Below, piece by piece: positions 35,109 to 45,500 of a stretch of DNA of 64,000 nt (the first letter of the stretch is position 1; every line of letters begins with the position of its first letter). Under the pieces are notes generated by a model. It made no database searches and was not told the origin of the DNA. It saw only the letters and a program-made list of their open reading frames with translations. The stretch lies in the NCBI GenBank assembly GCA_047967505.1, contig CM106540.1, one strand, 5' to 3'. This stretch comes from Dipteris shenzhenensis. Lineage: Eukaryota > Polypodiophyta > Polypodiopsida > Gleicheniales. A program made the position numbers and the translations under genes.

Positions 35109-35158
35109 TGTGAGTTTAAAAAAGATAAAATATAAATTTTATCTTTTTTAAACTCACA
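35109..35158. repeat. 50-bp perfect hairpin
   Basis: Arms of 23 bp (TGTGAGTTTAAAAAAG... and its complement) around a 4-base loop ATAA. The right arm plus loop resembles the sequence just left of the purine patch at about 34843-34866. Confidence 0.85.
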
Positions 35159-35245
35159 ACCTTAGTGTATTAAAAAGAATAATGGAAAATAGATTATTTT
35201 TTGCTTTTAATTCGCAACCTAAGGATATTAAAAAGAACAATGGAA

Positions 35246-35895
35246 AAGAAATTATTTCTTGCTTTTCTTCGCTTCGACGGTTGGTGTAGTCTAGATTAGC
35301 ATAGATTAGTTTGTCCTTAGAGGAGAGAACTCCAAAAAAACCAATCAAAGCCATGCTCAAAATTTCCCGACTAGTTCCTAATCGGAGTCAGTCCATTCGT
35401 TCACATTCGGTTTCACAGTCACAACAACCCTACCATTTAAGCAACGATTAAGGTTTTTAAACTTTCAAGATGATTGAAAGTTGTATCAGTGGACATGACA
35501 GATTACAGTTGTGGAAGTTGACAGAGCATTTTACACTTATATCAGTTGCGGGAGTTGACAGAGCATTTTGTACTTATATATGACAGACTTCAAATTTGTA
35601 TTCTGAGATCATTGTAAATCCTTATTTTTTTTCACATTTATGCTCTAAGCCTTGTAAAGCCTTTTAGGCTATTCCCAAAGCATTTATGCTCTAAGCCTTG
35701 TAAAGCCTTTTAGGCTATTCCCAAAGCATTTATGGTCTAAGCCTTGTAAAGCCTTTTAGGCTATTCCCAAAGCATGAAATTGATACTTATATGATTGGGA
35801 AGAATAAAAACTTGAGGTGTATTAATGGGACTCATTGTACTTTTGATTTTTCAAAGTAATTGTAGTTTGTCAAAGTACTTAAAATTTGTGTTGTG
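35246..35895 (+). promoter_or_regulatory. leader module of the inner giant-element gene
   Basis: Aligns with the copia A leader at 15368-15770 and with the outer gene's leader (minus strand, 55500-54640): GAAATTATTT...TTTCTTCGCTTCGACGGTTGG, CCTTAGAGGAGAGA, AAGCCATGC, TTTCCCGACTAGTTCCTAA, CGGAGTCAGTCCATT. Three tandem units GCCTTGTAAAGCCTTTTAGG with CTATTCCCAAAGCAT are at about 35647-35775. It ends in TTGAATACAG, an acceptor-like sequence, one base before the ATG at 35908. Confidence 0.7.
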
Positions 35896-35907
35896 CTTGA
35901 ATACAGG

Positions 35908-37084
35908 ATGGATCTTGAGGCTACAGCATTTGTCAATGGTATGACACTGAAATACAATGGAAGAATTTATGCCCCAAAGGACTTCACAAACTGGACAGTT
36001 GTTGACACAACAAAGAAAGCATGGTTCTTGGTCTTAAGTAAAGGAAATCTCATTCTAGTGATGACAAAGAGAGAGTTGGAGAAAGATGAGTGCGCATCAA
36101 ATGTATCTTTCTCCAAGAGCAATTTGATTCAAGGGGGCACCTTAGTAGGAATAAAAATTGAAAAAGACAGCAGTACAATGATGATTTGCACAAAGTCAAG
36201 AATGAGCAACAGATCGTTTCTTCTTTCTAAGAAAGATGCAATGCACTTTGTGATGCTGCCGCCAAAAGCACCTAGATTTCCTGAATCGGTTCCTGCATTG
36301 GAGATCCTTCAACATGTGTGGGAGGAATTTCCCATTGAGGAAGCAAGAAAAATGCAGTCAAAGATTATCCTTGAATACTTTTAGGGTGTCATCCAACAAG
36401 GTTCAACTTCATTGGAGGGACCTAAGGTGCAAGAATCCACACATGAGAAAGGAAGTGATGAGACACGCCATGTAGATTTGGTTCATGGTAATACAAATGA
36501 GAGAGGAAGTGGAGTGGATGAGACAGAACACATTGTAGCAATGGATGAGGGTCTTGTACACGTGGATGCTTACAAGGGATCTACATCTAAGACAGGAATT
36601 GAATTGGTGGAGACCGGACATGCACATGCATCTCAGACAGAAATTGAATTGAGTGAGACACGACATGCATCAGATAAGACAGGACATGCACACACATCTC
36701 TTGTTCATGGTATTACGTGTAACTCATGAAGTTGATGGAATAACAGAACAAGTGAAGCCCTTAAGTATACCTGAAGTTGAGGCAATAGAAGAAGAAGTAG
36801 GGCGATCTAAAGCAGTTCACATTGAGCCTCTAAAAAATAAACCTCGACGTCAAATGCAAAAGGCAAGTACTTCACGAGCTACAGTTCCGAGTCCTATAAC
36901 TGGAAAAAGAGGTCGTTCATATACAAAGAAAGGGCAAAGAAGAGAAGAGGGAGAACATGAAGAGGATGCGGAGGGTCTTGAAATGGAGTCAGATCTAGAA
37001 GCAGAAATGTTATCAATGAAGAACCTAAATCTTCGCTTGAATGAGGCTGTGACAGATGAGGACCCAGGATATATATGGGGCTAG
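35908..37084 (+). pseudogene. inner giant-element gene: N-terminal domain and acidic linker
   Basis: The start at 35908 (MDLEATAFVNGMTLKYNGR) is chosen because it follows an acceptor-like ACAG and matches the outer gene's start at 54563. The domain (WTVVDTTKKAWFLVLSKGN, LVMTKRELEKDE, DAMHFVMLPPKAPRF) is shared with the outer gene; its family is unknown. An in-frame TAG at 36382-36384 follows EYF, where the outer copy has a CAA (Gln) codon. The linker (36385-37084) is rich in Glu, Asp, Thr and His, with repeats of ETRHA/ETGHAHAS. A frameshift near 36715 and a TAG at 37082-37084 after GYIWG break it further. Confidence 0.7.
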
Positions 37085-38149
37085 AAGACTCAAGCTTCAA
37101 CAGTGGTCAAAGCAAGTGTCTTCACCAACAGCAGGACCTTAGATACAGCCTATGCTAAAAAGATTTTTCAGGCTTTGATTGATGGAAAAAAACCAGTTGT
37201 TTCTAATTTGGTACTCCGTCCAAGAACATTTTGGCCAGTCATGGGAGATTATAGTCAATCCATCAATTTCTCTCAACCTATAGATTTTGAGATGCAATTC
37301 ACTAAGTTCCTCGGAAAACAAGTTCCCTCACTTCAAGAAGGACAGAGCTCAATGAATGATCCAGAACGACATATAAGGGATGCCAAGAGAAATTTCTTAG
37401 CTCATTGTACATTTGAGGCAATAGATGGTCAGCACTATGCCTATGCTTGTAATGAGCGCTCTAGAGATGCATACAAGAAAGGAGAAATTACTTATCAAAC
37501 TTTCGCGAGTGTGCCTCAATTTCACTACTATTCTGCATGCATCTGTATCTTCAAGAACGAGAAGAAATATTTGATTGAGTCGGAAAGACTTAATCATGAC
37601 ATTTATGCACTACGAAAAATCACCTCCACTTCAGAGATGTTGCTCAAAGCTAGGACCATATGGAAAACTTTTAATTCTCCTTTGACCACTCTCAAAAGAA
37701 CTGCAACTAAAGTGGAAGCGGATAATCTTGTTGACTTCTACACATGCTTGAGTGCCATTGTACCAAGGGGAAAGCAGGAAAGAGCTGAGGTGATTACAAC
37801 CTTCAAGACAGTAAGGGATAGGTATCAAGACTACACAAGCATACTTTTCCGTAGTGATGAAGTTTTTCATCAGATCAAAGACATGTGTCTTGCATGTGAG
37901 AAAGGAGATGTTACATATGAGGCTCCATCATTGATTAAAGAGAAGGCAAAGAATATTGAGAAAAAAGAGATGACAGCTCGGATGTGGAGGCCTTTAAGAA
38001 TCCTACCAGATAAATACGCAAGTCTTGCTGCAGAGAAATTAATGTCAAAAGAATGGTTTTTTGGCAAAAAGGATAAAGATCATTGCATGGAAGATAACAT
38101 CATCCAATAGGTCAAGCGTGATGCAGTAAAGAGTGCAATTGAATATTTA
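37085..38149 (+). pseudogene. inner giant-element gene: central conserved domain
   Basis: Open to a TAG at 38108-38110. Recognisable blocks shared with the outer copy include FTNSRTLDTAYAKKIFQALI, DGKKPVVSNLVL, IDGQHYAYACNERSRDAYKK, ESERLNHDIYALRKITSTSE, VRDRYQDYTSILFRSDEVFH, TARMWRPLRILPDKYASLAA and KEWFFGKKDKDHC. No known family was recognised. The high conservation between two decayed copies shows this region was under constraint before decay. Confidence 0.65.
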
Positions 38150-39276
38150 TTGGGAGAAAAAAATATTCCAATCAGCCAATGTAAAATTGATCATAACATT
38201 GTGAGGCAGATGGCATCCGCTTTACCGTCAGCTAAACAGAAGGCTTGTGCGCATAAATGGGTGAAGGTAGAAGATGATGGATCTGAAATTACTCCCTCTA
38301 TGAGAAGTGACATTCCAAAAAATGTGTATGCATATGCACAAAAAGTCATCAATAACCACACTCTCAGAAAAGAAAAGACTTTGAACAAGGGCTTTTATTT
38401 CATACATGAAATCATTTCAGAGTCTGGAAAGAGTGTTGAGTGTAAGGGAGTTTCATTGAGTGATTTTTTGTCCGACGACACTGCTTGGGAGAGACCTCAG
38501 CTTTTCTTTGTCTATGAAATATCAGCGGATGACATCCGTCCACTCCTTGACAGAATATTACATACCACCATTGGTAGAGTGGGACAATGTAATATAGTCA
38601 TATTTGCTGATAAAGATGACAAGGAACAAATGTTTGCTACCCTAGAAAAACAATATGGCAATGAGCTCAAGATTTACAATGGGATATACTCAAGAAAGAG
38701 GGACAAGAGAGAATGCGGTCTCAAGATACAGAGTCTAGAAACCTTTTTCTTGTGCATGAAGAGCCCTTACAATGATCACTCCTTACAAAACAATATAAGA
38801 GGGAATGCAAAGAGATTGCAACTACTGCTGGAAGAGCATGAAGCTCTAAGTCCCCTCCATCGCAACGCAAATCACTATGAAAGGCCAGCAAAAAGTGCTG
38901 ATCTTTTAATTAGTATGATGGAATTTTTGCTACCGTCTGGATGGGAAGTCACATTGTGCCGAATGGGACATCTATTCGAAGCTCTTATCAGAAAAGGACA
39001 CAATGTAAATATTATTGAGAGCCCTGCTTGCTTGGAATACCTTGATACCGTGGCTTCTCTCACAATAAAGTTTGATAAGAAAGGTCCGATCTCACATGAA
39101 GAGGATGACATAGAGCAGATCATGTATGATGAGAGCAAGAAAGATGATGAAAATGATCAAAGCTCTGGATATAATAGTGAGGACACCAGCGATAGCAAGG
39201 AAGCAGAAGAAGATGGATATGACACTGACCTTGCCTCTAAAGGTTACATAAAAAGACCACAAAGATATGTAGAGGT
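38150..39276 (+). pseudogene. inner giant-element gene: methyltransferase-like domain
   Basis: Blocks: WERPQLFFVYEISADDIRPL, GQCNIVIFADKDDKEQMFAT, ECGLKIQSLETFFLCMKSPY, RPAKSADLLISMMEFLLPSG, WEVTLCRMGHLFEALIRKGH then NVNIIES. The last blocks have the spacing of 'KP..LL...I......G..VLD...G.G....A...GR...GIE' in beta-class methyltransferases, but DPPY and the SAM-binding glycines are absent. An acidic tail (EEDDIEQIMYDESKKDDEND) precedes a splice donor GTATGA at about 39277. This segment is open. The fold reading is an inference. Confidence 0.55.
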
Positions 39277-39378
39277 ATGAAGACTTATGTTTAATTTTCT
39301 TTATTCATTTAAAGGTCTTTTTAAATTTATAATTAATTTAAAATTTTGAATCTCATAATTATTTTATCCTTTTATAGG

Positions 39379-40350
39379 AGAAGGGAGAGGAGGAGGATGA
39401 GGAGGACATAGTTGGAGCAGAGAATCATGAAAGCTCATCTCAAGAAAGCAAAGTTGCTCTGGCTATCCATCGGATGACTCTAGAAAATAATCATACATTG
39501 CAGCAAATGGAGAAGTCATTTCAAGTTAGGTTTCAAGTTCGAGAACAACCTCTTACTTTTATATTCGATGAAGAGGACATTTCAATCCTCATAAACTTCA
39601 AGAAAGAGGTCAGTGACAAGGTTATAATAGCCATCCTCAGGTTTGACACAAACTTTTTACTAACTTTATGCTTTTGTATTTCCATTGGATCAAATGAACT
39701 AATATTCTTTTCTTTTTATTGCAGTATGGTTTTACAACAGCTTCCGCTATATATACAAAGATGTGCATATATGGTCGATCCTAGCAATAAGCAGAAGACC
39801 ATAGATGACGTTTTTAAGTGGTTGCAACCTATTGATTTGACTGCGGCGCGAGTTATCTTTACCGCATATCACGAGGAGTGAGTATCAATCCCTACCTAGC
39901 TTATCTCTTACATTGTGGAGGATTATATCAAATAATAATTATTCTTAATTGATAATGCAGCTTGCATTGGAGCTTGGTAATTGTGGACATCTTAGCCAAG
40001 CAATGCTTCTTTGTCAATTCAATAGCATCTATCCATGGCAGTGTGTCAGAGTAAGTATAACCTACTTGTGTCATAATTATGTCAATGAGATGCATCCTAT
40101 GCAATGCGCACATTCATTTATGTTTTCTATTTTGATGTGTAGATCTGCTCGAAAGTTGGTAAGTGCTATAGATGCACTTATGCAAATGGAGGGTGACTTG
40201 GAAGATCAAATAGAGTATGTAACATGCCCTGCAGCGAAGCAGAATGATGACCACAGTTGTGGGTGGAGAGTTGGATATAACTGCTTCTTGCTCCTTGCTC
40301 AAATTTTTGATTTGAGAGGCGGTGAAACCTCATTGTCCACATATACAGAC
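39379..40350 (+). pseudogene. inner giant-element gene: Ulp1/C48-like module, type II
   Basis: Splicing by GT/AG gives exons 39379-39640 (ends AILR), 39725-39877, 39961-40050 and 40143 onward, all in consistent phase. Motifs in order: VREQPLTFIFDEEDISILIN; KQKTIDDVFKWLQPIDL; DLHWSLVIVDILAKQCFFVN (catalytic His, Asn at the Asp position); KQNDDHSCGWRVGYNCFLLL (oxyanion Gln, nucleophile Cys). This module keeps His and Cys. C48 enzymes process SUMO-like modifiers; the substrate here is unknown. Confidence 0.75.
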
Positions 40351-41707
40351 TTGCATCTATATGCATTTATGTCATCTATCATTAAGGCATTTATTAATAA
40401 CGTGGTGGAGCATCCAGAGGAAACATTGGTTGCTACGCCCATAAGTTGTCCTGATGTAACCACTGTATTGGACGAAATGGGGAGCTCTTCTGAGGTTAAG
40501 GTCATCATTAGCAAGCAACCTCGTGTTTTGACTTTTGGTAGCGAGGAAGTTACAATCCTCTCCGACCCTTTGAAAGAGGCTAATGACAAAGTCATGATGG
40601 CCATCCTTAGGTTTGATATGAACATCTCTTGACTTGATACTTCAATCATTTGATTCAATCTGCTTCTAACATTTGTTTATTTATTGCTGCAGTACGGTTA
40701 TATCTCATTTTCCTAGATCAGTACAGAATCGCGTCTGTATGCTCGATTCTCTTCTTTCAGCTGTACTTAGTGATACCAAGAAGACAGTAGATGATGTTTG
40801 TTCAATTCTACAACCTTTAGACTTGGATGGCATACTACTTGTCTTCATGCCATACTATGAGAAGTAAGTATGGTCTCAATCTTTCTTTTACTCTCTTATT
40901 TATAATATTGTGTCAATTAATACTTAATATTGTGATAAATCTTATCGCTCTTTATTGGTGATGTAGTTCACATTGGAGCCTGATAGTATGGGACCTTGAT
41001 GACAACCATTGTTGGTTTGTCATCTCAATTACAGGCTTTCACGGGGTGTTCAAGTAAGTGTTCTTTTATCATATCATTATGAACATGCATCAAGTTACTA
41101 TTTACTACACAAATTCACTTTGTCATATGTCATGATGGACAGGTCTGCAAACAAGTTAGTTTCTACGATTATGAAAATCAGGGAGCATCAAGACCAACCA
41201 AATTTCTAGACACGCCCCGCAGTGGACCAAAAAGACATGTTTAGTAGTGGGTGGAGAATTGCCTACAACTTCATGTTGTATCTCAATGAAATTTTTGAAC
41301 ATGTCTCCATAGAAGCATATACCAAGCTCGAGCTACAAGATTTTGTGGCTAAGACTGTTCACTATCTAACTGCTATCATTGGGAAACAACATGATGGACT
41401 CAATGAAGAACCTGAGGGAGCCAAAGAAAAAGAAGAGACAATTCAGTCTCCTTCTGTATCACAGCCTCAAGTAGAAGCATTACAGTCTACACTTGAATTA
41501 GAGACTCAATGCATTCTTCCTACACAAGAAGTGGAGACTCAATGTGCATCTACAACATCACATCTTGTAAAGGAGGAAGAGATTAAGTCTATCCCGATTG
41601 CACCAGAAGTAGAATCTCAATGTACACCATCCACACAAGTAGAGACTCAATGTACTCTTAGAGAATCACAGCCTCAAGAGGACTCATCAGACTCTATTCA
41701 GTTGTAA
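40351..41707 (+). pseudogene. inner giant-element gene: Ulp1/C48-like module, type I (inactive), and C-terminal tail
   Basis: Exons 40143-40610 (end), 40693-40863, 40967-41053 and 41143-41707. Motifs: ISKQPRVLTFGSEEVTILSD; DTKKTVDDVCSILQPLDLDG; SHWSLIVWDLDDNHCWFVIS (His kept, Asp/Asn position now Ile); QKDMFSSGWRIAYNFMLYLN, where the nucleophile Cys is Ser. A TAG at 41207-41209 adds a stop. The tail holds repeated VETQC phrases (EVETQCASTTS, VETQCTLRESQPQ), as in the outer copy. Module I is therefore catalytically dead twice over. Confidence 0.7.
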
Positions 41708-41860
41708 AACATGTAGAAAGAAACATGAGTCCTTGAAGATTTTTATCTTGTTTGTATTGATTAATGATAGTGTTTTTAAAACTTATGTTAAATGTTGCAA
41801 TACATTAGGATATTTTATGATATTTTTTCATTACAATACATTAGGTTTTACTTTTTTGAA

Positions 41861-42061
41861 AGTCTAATTTATTATGTACAATAAATATCTTATGATGAGA
41901 ATCTAATAATTATATCATTCTTATGTTCCATCACTTTATTTTATAGATTTCAATGTACTCAAAATCTATCATTTATTATGTACAGCAAGTATCTCATGAT
42001 GAGATTCTATTAATTATATCATTCTTGTGTTCCATCATTTTACTTTATAGATTTCAATGTA
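41861..42061. repeat. ~104-bp direct repeat between the Ulp1-type gene and the small gene promoter
   Basis: Two copies containing TTTATTATGTACA(A/G)(T/C)AA, then TATC(T/C)CATGATGAGA or TATCTTATGATGAGA, then ATTATATCATTCTT(A/G)TGTTCC and TATAGATTTCAATGTACT. Confidence 0.8.
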
Positions 42062-42095
42062 CTATCACTATCTTATATGTCTCAAATGTCTCCCA

Positions 42096-42237
42096 TTACG
42101 GTCTTGCATCCCATCATTTTATTTTATAATGTATCGCATTACGATCTTGCATCTAGTCATCTCGCATTACGGTCTTGCATCTGTAGTTCTATAAATTCCC
42201 TAGTAGTCGTTCATCTTCTATATCTCACCCGCAGCAG
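42096..42237 (+). promoter_or_regulatory. promoter of the 144-residue gene, separated from it by the copia chimera
   Basis: Three copies of CATTACGRTCTTGCATC (near 42096, 42134 and 42165), then CTATAAAT (42189-42196) as TATA box, then a CT-rich 5' UTR. The same UTR text resumes at 53285 beyond the chimera and runs to the ATG at 53401. Confidence 0.6.
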
Positions 42238-42286
42238 ACACTTCTTCCACTTTGCTCTTCTTACCTTACTCCTCTCCTCAAGCTTG
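42238..42286. repeat. 49-bp direct repeat flanking the copia chimera, left copy
   Basis: ACACTTCTTCCACTTT...CCTCAAGCTTG, repeated at 53285-53333 with one mismatch (G/A). Much longer than the 5-bp duplication made by a copia integrase. Confidence 0.85.
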
Positions 42287-42584
42287 TGTAAAGAAAGAGG
42301 GAGAGAGATAGGAGACTCAAGTTCAACTTTCTTCACAACACACAAAAGAGAGAGGACACAAGGTTGGAGGGTGAAGCCTTTCTTCACTTTTGCACACAAC
42401 AACAATATAATAGAAGAGGGAAATACCCTATATGTCAAAACCTAGAATACGTGGTTCATATGTGAACCCAAACCAAAAACATACGTGGTAGTCTAACTAC
42501 ACCACGAGTACAACTAACATAGGCGGTGACATAAATGATAGTCATCCAGGAGATATATCGGGGGTAGAGCTTGATATCTCAACA
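42287..42584 (-). repeat. copia B 3' LTR
   Basis: 298 bp, on the minus strand from TGTTGAGATATC to TTTCTTTACA. It is unrelated in most of its length to the 257-bp family A LTR. The chimeric gag-pol stop (42542-42544) lies inside it. Confidence 0.85.
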
Positions 42585-45500
42585 CTCCCCCTCAAGCTCA
42601 AATCCATCTCACGTACACCAAGCAAGCTCCTAAATCTGCGAAGCTTCTCGGTACCCAATGCCTTCGTAAAAATATCAGCCACCTGCTCCTTAGTGCTGAC
42701 ATAGACAAGATCAATCTCACCAGCTAGAACCTTCTCTCTCACAAAGTGATAATGCACCTCAATGTGCTTCGTTCTAGCATGATAAACTGGGTTATTAGCA
42801 AGCATGATGCTGCTAATGTTGTCACAATGAATGACAACTGCTGCATGAACTGACTGTCCCATATCTCCAAGTAGCTTCCGTAACCAAGCTACCTCACATG
42901 CAGCCATTGCTGCACCCCTGTACTCAGCCTCTGTGCTCGACAAGGCAACTGTTGGCTGCTTCTTGCTGCTCCAACTGATGGCACCACTCCCAAGGGAAAA
43001 CATAAAACCACTAGTAGATCTCCTGTCTGAGACACTACCAGCCCAGTCAGCATCTGTGTATCCATGTACCTGTAATGCACACCCAGCTTCATAAAACAGT
43101 CCATAATGCAATGTGGACTTCACATACCGCAGTATGCGCCTAGCCGCATCCAAATGTGGCTTCCTCGGTGCCTGCATAAACTGACTCACCAGCCCCACAG
43201 CATAGCTCAAATCTGGTCTGGTTATAGTCATGTAAATCAAGCTACCTACTATGCGCTTGTACATAGTAATATCTTCAAGAAGCTCACCTGACTCTGCATT
43301 GAGCTTCACATTCTGCTCCAATGGAACAGAGATAGGCTTACAGCCTGTCATCCCATATTTGGACAGCATGTCCAAACCGTATTGCCTTTGCAACAGCCAT
43401 ATCCCACTCGGGGATCTAATAACCTCAATGCCCAAGAAGTAACGCAGCTCTCCCAAATCCTTCATCTCAAATTTCTGCTTCAACAGCAGCTTCACTTCAT
43501 TAATGTCTGCATCACTATCACCTGTAATAATCAAGTCATCAACATAGATGACTATAAGCACAATCCCTCTGTTTGTCCTTTTCACATAAAGTGAAAAATC
43601 TGAATTGGAAATCTGAAATCCAATAGTGACAAGATATTGCCCTATCTTGTCTGACCATGCCCTCGGCGCCTGTTTTAAGCCATACAAGGCTTTGCGCAAC
43701 CTGCATACAAAATCGGGGTGTGAGTTATCCTCATAACCTTCTGGCTGCATCATATAAACCTCTTCCTGCAAATCACCATGCAAGAAGGCATTTTTCACAT
43801 CCATCTGATGCAAAGACCATCCCTTTGCAGCAGCCATAGCAATTACTGCTCTCACGGTTGCCATCCTTGCAACTGGGCTGAAAGTTTCCTCATAGTCAAT
43901 TCCATATGTCTGTGCAAAACCTTTGGCAACCAATCTTGCCTTGTACCTGCTAACAGACCCATCAGCATTGTGCTTTACTTTGTAAACCCACTTGCAGCCA
44001 ATAGCCTTCTTATCATGAGGCAAAGGCATCAAATCCCAAGTGTGGTTTGCATCCAAGGCAGCCATCTCTTCATCCATAGCTGCTTCCCAATTTTTATGCC
44101 CTGCTGCATCCTCAAAACATGTGGGCTCTGGCTCCTCTAGAACCTTGACCATATAAGCATAGTGATGTGCTGTATACCCATCATATCTCAGCCTATCAAC
44201 TGGATACTTAATACGAGTGGACCTCCGTACAACTGGATCAGTTGCAGGCATCTTTAAATCATGCCTGCTTTTCCTTGCACCAGGTGTAACAACAGAAGGA
44301 ATCCCAAGTTCCTCATTAAGGCTCATTTCAGAGCCGCTTGACTCTCCATCAACATGAGAACTACCAGCAGACACATCAAATACTGGAGCATGGTCCACTT
44401 TTTCTTTTCCCTTATGTGATACCTGCACAACACTATCAGGACTGCCATGTGACGATTCACTAGATCTCAATCTCCCTGTCCATGCATTAGATCCACTAGT
44501 AGAGGACTCTCTGGGTCCACTCAAGGCTTGACATTGCTGCTCTGCATTTATTGCAGCATTCCCATTTCCTGCATTTGCATCTCCTACCATAACAATTGGT
44601 GCATACCAGCTGCTCATTTCATCAAAAACAACATCTCTGCTCACTTGCATTTTGCGGGTGGAAGGGTTATAACAGCGATACCCTTTCTGGTGCTGAGCAT
44701 ATCCAATAAAGATGCATTTTTCTGCCTTTGGATCCAGCTTTGTTCTCTTCTCATCAGGAACATGAACATAAGCTATGCAACCAAATACCTTCAAGTGAGA
44801 AATATCTGGTTTTTGGCCTGTATACATTTCTTCAGGCGTCATGCCATGGACAACTGCAGTGGGGGTTCTGTTCATAATATAAACAGCAGTTGCTACTGCT
44901 TCAGCCCAAAAATAATCAGGCATGTTTTTCTCATTTAGGATCGCCCGTCCTACTTCTGCAATATGCCTGTTCTTCCTTTCTGCAACCCCATTCTGCTGAG
45001 GGGTAGACTTGCATGAGTACTTCCTTTGAATTCCCTGTTCTTTCAGATATTCACAAAATTCTTCTGAAAAGTACTCTCCCCCTCCATCAGATCTTAGCAC
45101 TTTAATATGCACACCTTTCTCTTTTTCAACCATGGCCTTAAAAGCCTTGAAATGGCTGAACACTTCACTTTTGTGCTTCATAAAATAAATCCACACCTTC
45201 CTTGTGTAGTCATCAATAAACGTCACATAATAATGGCATCCACCAATAGAAGCAGCTTTGGTTGTCCAAACATCTGAATGGATCACTTCCAAAGGTCTTC
45301 TGCTCACCTTAGCATTTTTAGGAAATGCATGTCTGGCCTGCTTACCCATTTGGCATGCTTCACATACCTTTTGCATTCCCTCAACTCTGAATTTAGGCAA
45401 ACCTGCAACAATGTTTTTCGTTTGCATAGATTTCAGCCTTTGTATATTCACGTGCCCAATGCGCTTGTGCCATATCTCAATATCTGCAATGACACCTCTC

